DNA of 5,305 nt from the NCBI GenBank assembly GCA_030632525.1, contig DAOVUP010000141.1:1-5305 (forward strand), given 5' to 3'. Origin of the DNA: Desulfobacteraceae bacterium (GTDB lineage Bacteria; Desulfobacterota; DSM-4660; Desulfatiglandales; Desulfatiglandaceae). The position numbers and the translations under genes were made by a program. The notes under the pieces were generated by a model, which was not told the DNA's origin, ran no database searches, and was given only the letters and a program-made list of their open reading frames with translations. How positions within the stretch are numbered: the stretch's first letter is position 1; the number at the start of each line of letters is the position of its first letter. Of this stretch, positions 1 through 5,305 are shown in pieces.

Positions 1-1094
<1,094 letters not shown>

Positions 1095-1096
1095 AT

Positions 1097-2431
1097 ATGG
1101 ACACAAAACACCTCTATTCTTCGGGCTGGCGGGATCACAAGAAAGTGCCTCAAATCCATTCTTTGTGGAGACGTCTGTTCAAAAAAAAATCTCTCGTAGC
1201 TTTTTCTCTGGGATTTACTCTAATAGGCATTTTTCTGATCTTTTTTGGTGTTTCATGGATTTCGGAACAGATGAGCCAGGCCCGAGGCAGCCTTTCAAAA
1301 ATGGAAAACCAGGCAAGTCCTTTGCCCGGCAGGGAAGCTGAAAAGGACGTTCCCATTGATCCGGAGAGCTTGAACCTGGACCCTGCTAACCTGTCAGAAC
1401 GTTTTGTCCTGGAACGGGACGGCATGCCACTTATCGTGGAATCGTCCTTAGATTCAAGCCTTCAGGATTATATTATTCATCTACTTCAGAATTCGCAGAA
1501 CTTACAGGCCGCTGTGGTGGTAATGAGACCCGATGACGGACGAATCCTTGCCATGGCTAGCTATGATAAAGACCAAAACGGTGGGGATCTCTGTCTTAAG
1601 GCGGATTTCCCTGCTGCGAGCCTTTTTAAGATTGTCTCTGCAGCAGCAGCCTTTGAATTTGCAGGCTTTACACCCGAAAAGACGGTCTATTTTGATGGTC
1701 GCAAGCATACGCTTTACAAGCGTCAACTGAAACAGAAGAGAGGAAAATACACATCCAAAATCAGCTTCAAAAGGGCCTTTGCCTCATCTATTAACCCTGT
1801 TTTTGGGAAATTGGGGATATACGATTTGGGTCAAAAAGTCATGACTGATTCGGCTGAGAGGTTCTTGTTTAACCAATCGATCCCCTTTGATTTGCCTGTG
1901 GCCGAGAGTTTTGTTCATGTCCCGGATGACGATTTCGGTCTAGCGGAAATCGCTACCGGCTTTAACAAAAGCACAACCATATCTCCCCTTCACGCGGCCC
2001 TATTGGCCTCTGCAATTGCAAATGACGGTGTTATGATGAAGCCCTGGCTGGTCAAAAACATTTCACAGGAAAACGGCGAGATTCTCTACCAGAACAGGCC
2101 AGCAAAGATGACCAGATCCATAAGCAAAAATACTGCAGCCAACCTAAGAATATTAATGAAGGACACTGTTGAGCATGGCACATGCAGGAAATCTTTCCGG
2201 AGCTTAAGGAGGAAAAAAGCGTTCAAAAACGTAGAGTTGGGGGCAAAAACCGGAACCATCAACGACAAAACAGACCAGTTTAAATATGACTGGTTTACAG
2301 CTTACGCGCTACCGCCCAATGGCGCGAAGGGAATATCTATTGCCGTATTGGGTATTCACGGCAAAAAACTAGGCATCCGGGCTAATAAGCTTGGCAGGAA
2401 CATAATTAACCACTATTTTTCCTCTTCGTGA
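1097..2431 (+). CDS. Compact membrane-anchored penicillin-binding transpeptidase
   Basis: Predicted D,D-transpeptidase that cross-links peptidoglycan peptides on the outer face of the inner membrane, a beta-lactam target by family. The 444-residue product has a basic cytoplasmic N-terminus, one hydrophobic segment at about residues 33-54 (signal anchor), a short polar linker to about 110, and then a penicillin-binding transpeptidase domain. All three active-site motifs are visible: SLFK (Ser175 nucleophile, Lys178), SIN (231-233) and KTGT (384-387). The segment ATGFNKSTTISPLHAALL (286-303) is also typical. It lacks a glycosyltransferase domain and any room for the usual class B N-terminal dimerisation domain; class B enzymes are normally 550-700 residues. 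The ATG at 1097 is chosen because the next Met (residue 59) would delete the anchor. There is no well-placed Shine-Dalgarno: GGAG at 1073-1076 is 20 bases away. Translation is therefore probably coupled to serS, which ends 2 bases upstream. FtsI/PbpA-like is the nearest label, but I cannot assign a specific gene name. Confidence 0.9.
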   Translation: MDTKHLYSSGWRDHKKVPQIHSLWRRLFKKKSLVAFSLGFTLIGIFLIFFGVSWISEQMSQARGSLSKMENQASPLPGREAEKDVPIDPESLNLDPANLSERFVLERDGMPLIVESSLDSSLQDYIIHLLQNSQNLQAAVVVMRPDDGRILAMASYDKDQNGGDLCLKADFPAASLFKIVSAAAAFEFAGFTPEKTVYFDGRKHTLYKRQLKQKRGKYTSKISFKRAFASSINPVFGKLGIYDLGQKVMTDSAERFLFNQSIPFDLPVAESFVHVPDDDFGLAEIATGFNKSTTISPLHAALLASAIANDGVMMKPWLVKNISQENGEILYQNRPAKMTRSISKNTAANLRILMKDTVEHGTCRKSFRSLRRKKAFKNVELGAKTGTINDKTDQFKYDWFTAYALPPNGAKGISIAVLGIHGKKLGIRANKLGRNIINHYFSSS

Positions 2432-2457
2432 AACACAGAAAAACCCTTTTCCCGGTT

Positions 2458-2472
2458 GTTCACCAGTTCACC
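2458..2472 (+). repeat. Short tandem repeat beside the element, with a related copy at the other flank
   Basis: GTTCACC occurs twice, separated by one A, ending 4 bases before the left terminal repeat. A related string, GTTCACAGTTCA, occurs on the far side at 2652-2663 and overlaps the pyrG stop codon. It differs from GTTCACCAGTTCA (2458-2470) only by one missing C. The two copies do not abut the terminal repeats symmetrically, so they are not a clean target-site duplication. Chance is possible at this length. Confidence 0.4.
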
Positions 2473-2476
2473 GATT

Positions 2477-2494
2477 GAGACCTTTGAAAAATGT
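2477..2494 (+). repeat. Left terminal inverted repeat of the element
   Basis: GAGACCTTTGAAAAATGT pairs with 2632-2649 at 17 of 18 positions. On the - strand this end reads as an ACATTTTTC run, so transcripts coming out of pyrG would carry a U-rich stretch here, just after the GC-rich palindromes. Confidence 0.85.
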
Positions 2495-2495
2495 T

Positions 2496-2511
2496 TCCCG
2501 CCTTGGCGGGA
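2496..2511 (+). repeat. GC-rich REP-like palindrome, copy 1
   Basis: TCCCGCCTTGGCGGGA is self-complementary apart from its central TT: 7-base arms, or a 6-bp stem with a CTTG loop. It lies one base inside the left terminal repeat. It is a perfect reverse complement of copy 2 at 2568-2583, so RNA from here can form either two small hairpins or one longer shared stem. Confidence 0.85.
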
Positions 2512-2567
2512 TTCAAGATCAAGGCGCATGAGGATTTTAACCACAGGAATATATTGAATATTTCGAG

Positions 2568-2583
2568 TCCCGCCAAGGCGGGA
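2568..2583 (-). repeat. GC-rich REP-like palindrome, copy 2
   Basis: TCCCGCCAAGGCGGGA is the exact reverse complement of 2496-2511, with 56 bp between the copies. The intervening DNA is AT-rich (for example GAATATATTGAATATTTC at 2547-2564), in sharp contrast to the palindromes. Confidence 0.85.
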
Positions 2584-2631
2584 TGAATGCAACGCAGAGA
2601 TTGGGCAGATAAGCGCAGACTTCGAAAGGGG

Positions 2632-2649
2632 ACGTTTTTCAAAGGTCTC
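2632..2649 (-). repeat. Right terminal inverted repeat of the element
   Basis: ACGTTTTTCAAAGGTCTC is the inverted partner of 2477-2494, with a single difference at the third base. It ends 11 bases before the last base of the pyrG stop codon (read on the - strand). The TTTTT run lies on the + strand, downstream of the transpeptidase gene. Confidence 0.85.
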
Positions 2650-2660
2650 GGGTTCACAGT

Positions 2661-4241
2661 TCAACTCAGGCATGCCTTGACAAAGCCATAGAAAAGCGGG
2701 GCGGGGTTTTCCATCCTTGATTTGAGTTCAGGGTGGGCCTGCGTGGCAGCAAAAAATCTTAATTGCGGTAATTCGATAAACTCTACCAGCCTCCTGTCCG
2801 GGGATATCCCGGAAAAAACCATTCCCTTCTCCTGCAAAATGAGATGATAGTCAGGATTTACCTCATACCGATGTCTGTGCCTCTCTGACACCTCTTTATT
2901 GCCATAGAGGGCGTGCACGAGCGTCCCCTCCTTAAGCGTAGCAGGGTAGGCCCCGAGTCTCATTGTCCCGCCCTTTTCGGTAATCTCTTTTTGTTCCGGA
3001 AGGATATCAATCACCGGATGCGGCGTATCAGTATCCATCTCCGTTGAATTAGCCCCTGTCAGATTGCAGAGATTTCTTGCGAATTCAATGACGGCTAACT
3101 GGAGCCCGAGACAAAGGCCTAAAAAGGGAATATCCCGCTCCCTGGCCAAACGGATCGCCTCAATTTTGCCCTCTGTGCCCCGCGACCCGAAACCGCCAGG
3201 GACAACCAGGCCATCCACACTGTCAAGGAGAGATGTGTCTTTAAGATCTGTGGTTTCAACCCACTTGAGGTCTATCTTGCAGTTCAGATGTGCCGAACAA
3301 TGATTAAAAGACTCTATGATAGAGGCATAGGAATCCTCTAATTTCGTATATTTCCCACACATGGCAACAGTGATTTGCCTGTCCGGGTTTCTGATGTTTT
3401 CGACCAGCTTTTTCCATTTCCTCAAATCAGGTGGGCTATAGATGTTGAGCTTTTTGTGGATAATCTCGGGGAGACCTTCCTGTTCGAAGATAATCGGCAT
3501 CTCGTAAATATCATCTACGTCCAGACCGGTTATCACTGCATCAGAATTAACATCGCAAAAGTTAGAGATCTTGTCCTTGATTTCTTTAGTCAGAAAATCG
3601 GGGCACCTGCCTATGATGATATCAGGAAAGATCCCCCACTGTTTCAATAGATTCACGCTCTGCTGCGTGGGTTTGGATTTCTGTTCATTAACCCCGTACG
3701 GAATCGGCACATAAGTCAAATGGATGTAAATGATGTTGTCCCGGCCCACATCCTCTTTCATCTGTCTCATGGCCTCTAAAAAGAGCTCGTTTTCGATATC
3801 TCCTACTGTTCCACCAATTTCTATGATAACCAAGTCAGGTTTTTCTTCGTGGACTATTTCAAATATGTGGGTTTTTATTACATCTGTCACATGAGGAATG
3901 TACTGAACCGTCTTTCCAAGGTAGTCTCCCTTCCGCTCTTTTTTCCTGACCATGTTGAATACTTTACCCATGGTCAGGTTCCACCTTGATTTGCACGTCA
4001 CCCCCAAGAACCGTTCGTAATGACCGAAGTCCATGTCTACCTCTGCCCCGTCATCTAATACAAATACCTCACCATGTTCAAATGGGTTCATGGTGCCAGG
4101 GTCTACATTGAGATAGCCATCGCATTTAATTGGGATGATTTTGAGTTTTGAGGAAAGAAGGTGCCCTATGGACGCAGCGGCGATCCCTTTCCCAAGGCCT
4201 GAAAGGACGCCACCTGTGACGGTGATGTATTTTATAGGCAT
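2661..4241 (-). CDS. pyrG: CTP synthase (glutamine-hydrolysing)
   Basis: Converts UTP to CTP with ATP and glutamine-derived ammonia, the last step of de novo pyrimidine nucleotide synthesis, in the cytoplasm. From the ATG at 4241 the product is 526 residues; E. coli PyrG has 545. The N-terminal synthetase domain shows the P-loop-like TGGVLSGLGKGI (9-20), NVDPGTMNP (45-53), HGEVFV, GHYERF, EIGGTVGDIE (141-150) and the UTP-site KSKPTQQS (188-195). The C-terminal class I glutamine amidotransferase domain has the PGGFGSRG oxyanion loop (348-355), nucleophile Cys377 in LGLCLGLQ, GGTMRLG (424-430), ERHRHRYEVN (453-462), and the His503/Glu505 pair in AHPE. The upstream in-frame TTG at 4262 would add 7 residues, but it has no ribosome site. 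The ATG has AAAGGA upstream, and MPIKYITVTGG starts where the family starts. Several synthetase motifs are unusual (KCDGYLN, VPIPYGVNEQ), suggesting a divergent subgroup. The gene lies 139 bp downstream of the pgeF-like gene on the same strand. Confidence 0.97.
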   Translation of the reverse strand: MPIKYITVTGGVLSGLGKGIAAASIGHLLSSKLKIIPIKCDGYLNVDPGTMNPFEHGEVFVLDDGAEVDMDFGHYERFLGVTCKSRWNLTMGKVFNMVRKKERKGDYLGKTVQYIPHVTDVIKTHIFEIVHEEKPDLVIIEIGGTVGDIENELFLEAMRQMKEDVGRDNIIYIHLTYVPIPYGVNEQKSKPTQQSVNLLKQWGIFPDIIIGRCPDFLTKEIKDKISNFCDVNSDAVITGLDVDDIYEMPIIFEQEGLPEIIHKKLNIYSPPDLRKWKKLVENIRNPDRQITVAMCGKYTKLEDSYASIIESFNHCSAHLNCKIDLKWVETTDLKDTSLLDSVDGLVVPGGFGSRGTEGKIEAIRLARERDIPFLGLCLGLQLAVIEFARNLCNLTGANSTEMDTDTPHPVIDILPEQKEITEKGGTMRLGAYPATLKEGTLVHALYGNKEVSERHRHRYEVNPDYHLILQEKGMVFSGISPDRRLVEFIELPQLRFFAATQAHPELKSRMENPAPLFYGFVKACLS

Positions 4242-4253
4242 TTTGATCGGTAT

Positions 4254-4259
4254 TCCTTT
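4254..4259 (-). promoter_or_regulatory. Ribosome binding site that decides the pyrG start
   Basis: AAAGGA on the - strand lies 12 bases upstream of the ATG at 4241. The spacing is slightly long but usable. It overlaps the second and third codons of the alternative TTG start at 4262, which has no comparable site upstream. This supports the 526-residue form. Confidence 0.6.
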
Positions 4260-4380
4260 CAAAATATCTTATTGAGAATATGGTTCAACTTATGCCTGCT
4301 CACAGATTTAATCAAGCAATAAATTGGAGGCCTCATTTTTAAAGACTCCGTGCTTCTGCTCCAATACCGCGGGCCGGGAG

Positions 4381-5181
4381 TTATCTCAGCATAACAACGG
4401 TCCCAAATCGGCCTGTTTCTCCCTCACCCCTATAGGAGTAGAAAAGGTCAGTCCTGCAGCGGGTGCAGATGCTGGCGATTTCAATATTTTCCTGCCTGAG
4501 ACCCGCATGTACAAGTTGCCACTCACTGATAGCCCACAGATTGAAGTAGTTTTCGCGAACCATGAATTCTTCGAAATTAGCTGGGAATATCTTTTCATGA
4601 CCGACAAATTCAGCGCAGCAGGGCCCGAGAGAGGGTCCGATGGTCGCCAAGAGATCGTGGCCCTTGCAGCCAAAATCGTGTTTCATTCGTATAACAACGT
4701 TTCCAAGTATATTCTTGGCATTCCCCCGCCAACCACAATGGACGTTGGCCACCACTTTTTTTTCGGGGTCAAATATGATGACCCCCTGGCAGTCGGCCTG
4801 CTTCACCAGGATAGCAATATCAGGGGTATCTGTTATAACGGCGTCTGCGGACGGGGTTTCAACCTTTCTGTCCATGTGCTCCGGTCTAAAAACAAAAACA
4901 CCGTTACCATGAGACTGGTTCATAAAGATGAGATGGTTGGCACCAAGGGTATTTTTGATAATTGCAAGATTTGAGGTTACATTCCGTGGCAGATCTCCCA
5001 CGTCATAACTGGTATTCAGGAAATCATAAGGGGCGCTGCTCGCCCCCCCCTGTCTGGTAAAAGTTGCGTGGACAAGCTTTGGGTAACTGGAAAGACTAGG
5101 ATATCGGAAATATGGGGGAGGTTCTCTTATCCATAAAAGACCGGATCGATCAGGTACACCAGTGCTCACTGAAGAGATCAT
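4381..5181 (-). CDS. pgeF: Multicopper polyphenol oxidase / purine nucleoside phosphorylase-family protein (YfiH/DUF152)
   Basis: Member of the YfiH/LACC1 family. Characterised relatives act as zinc-dependent purine nucleoside phosphorylases and adenosine deaminases; E. coli PgeF is also linked to editing of peptidoglycan precursors. Older annotation calls it laccase. The 266-residue product shows TRQGGASSAPYDFLN (42-56), then the metal/active-site residues His91 (NQSHGNGV), Cys131 (QADCQGV) and His148 (VHCGWRG). These are followed by GPSLGPCCAEF (182-192) and the C-terminal CT and FYSYRGEGETGR segments. E. coli YfiH has 243 residues; the surplus is an N-terminal stretch of about 20. The ATG at 5181 is the most upstream start, since an in-frame TAA lies 30 bases further up, but it has no Shine-Dalgarno. 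The true start could be slightly downstream, for instance the GTG at codon 5. No signal peptide is seen, so it is cytoplasmic. pyrG follows 139 bp downstream on the same strand, so co-transcription is possible but unproven. Which substrate this protein uses cannot be told from sequence. Confidence 0.92.
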   Translation of the reverse strand: MISSVSTGVPDRSGLLWIREPPPYFRYPSLSSYPKLVHATFTRQGGASSAPYDFLNTSYDVGDLPRNVTSNLAIIKNTLGANHLIFMNQSHGNGVFVFRPEHMDRKVETPSADAVITDTPDIAILVKQADCQGVIIFDPEKKVVANVHCGWRGNAKNILGNVVIRMKHDFGCKGHDLLATIGPSLGPCCAEFVGHEKIFPANFEEFMVRENYFNLWAISEWQLVHAGLRQENIEIASICTRCRTDLFYSYRGEGETGRFGTVVMLR

Positions 5182-5305
5182 GAGAAGGGAATGTTTGGGG
5201 AAATTTATTTAATAGAAGTCCTTGGCCGTGCATCCTCATTCGAACAGAGACCGAGTTGTCCTTGCCACCCGGAGAAAGGGCATAGATACCATCACGACAC
5301 AGGCC

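Larger units (their letters stand above)
2477..2649. mobile_element. MITE-like non-coding element with 18-bp terminal inverted repeats
   Basis: A 173-bp segment begins with GAGACCTTTGAAAAATGT (2477-2494) and ends with ACGTTTTTCAAAGGTCTC (2632-2649), which is its reverse complement with one mismatch. The pairing stops exactly at the outer GAG/CTC. Inside lie two further inverted 16-bp palindromes (2496-2511 and 2568-2583). No transposase or plausible gene is inside. Size, termini and lack of coding capacity fit a miniature inverted-repeat transposable element, mobilised in trans if at all. No exact target-site duplication borders it: the left flank ends CCGATT and the right begins GGGTTC. That could mean decay of an old insertion or a different mode of spread. 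It sits between two converging genes, ending 11 bases from the pyrG stop, where its long imperfect hairpin could also act as a two-way terminator. The alternative is a REP/BIME-type repeat rather than a transposon derivative. Confidence 0.7.

Noticed and set aside
1150..1726. Antisense frames within the transpeptidase gene
   Set aside because: Shadows of the coding strand. The forward frame carries all three penicillin-binding motifs.
2413..2673. Open frame of 86 codons on the - strand across the intergenic element, plus a second at 2460-2657
   Set aside because: They consist almost wholly of the inverted-repeat element and overlap the ends of pyrG and the transpeptidase gene. Neither has a domain-like composition or ribosome site, and they look like chance translations of a repeat.
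4260..4315. Promoter-like hexamers upstream of pyrG on the - strand (TTGATT at 4310-4315; TTGAAC at 4283-4288 with TATTTT at 4261-4266)
   Set aside because: The first lacks a good -10. The second would start transcription on top of the ribosome binding site. Both match the consensus only about as well as chance in AT-rich DNA.
4323..4365. Inverted repeat ATTGGAG...CTCCAAT downstream of the pgeF-like gene, and an overlapping GAGGCCTC palindrome
   Set aside because: Only 7 bp with a long loop and no proper U-tract. Such a match is expected by chance in a gap of this size, so it is not called a terminator.
4324..4974. 216-codon frame on the + strand opposite the pgeF-like gene
   Set aside because: It starts at TTG, is antisense to a gene with clear family motifs, and shows no recognisable domain of its own.
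5215..5270. TTCGAAT on the - strand reminiscent of a tRNA T-loop
   Set aside because: The flanking bases do not form a T-stem or an acceptor stem, and no anticodon arm can be drawn.
5236..5305. Possible 3' end of another - strand gene at the right edge (ACVVMVSMPFLRV..., stop at 5236-5238)
   Set aside because: Only about 22 codons are visible, a second frame is also open, and no family can be recognised. A gene cannot be supported without sequence to the right.

Overview
The window holds four housekeeping-type protein genes in two convergent pairs, separated by a small non-coding repeat element. On the + strand is the 3' part of serS (seryl-tRNA synthetase, running in from the left edge), followed after 2 bases by a compact membrane-anchored penicillin-binding transpeptidase. 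On the - strand, read right to left, are a multicopper polyphenol oxidase-family (YfiH/PgeF/DUF152) gene and then pyrG (CTP synthase). The 3' ends of the transpeptidase and pyrG face each other across 229 bp. Most of that gap is a 173-bp element with 18-bp terminal inverted repeats that carries two copies of a GC-rich palindrome.

The proteins are plainly bacterial, the base composition is moderate, and the gap carries a MITE-like element. This fits a Gram-negative, possibly Desulfobacterota/Deltaproteobacteria-type genome. That placement is an impression from protein style and repeat style, not proven by the sequence. CTP synthase has several non-canonical residues at normally conserved places, so it should not be used alone to place the organism.

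Layout: 1-1094 serS (5' end outside the window); 1097-2431 transpeptidase, probably co-transcribed and translationally coupled with serS; 2432-2660 convergent intergenic region with the inverted-repeat element at 2477-2649; 2661-4241 pyrG (-), started at an ATG with a Shine-Dalgarno rather than at the upstream TTG; 4242-4380 a 139-bp gap without a convincing gene or promoter; 4381-5181 pgeF-like gene (-); 5182-5305 an edge region with no gene that I can support.

Functionally the genes cover serine charging of tRNA, peptidoglycan cross-linking, CTP synthesis, and a purine-nucleoside or cell-wall clean-up enzyme. The mix is ordinary and does not form an obvious dedicated system. I saw no rRNA, tRNA, CRISPR array, transposase or defence cassette. 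The most interesting structures are the nested inverted-repeat element, the unusually short transpeptidase tied to serS, and the divergent CTP synthase.
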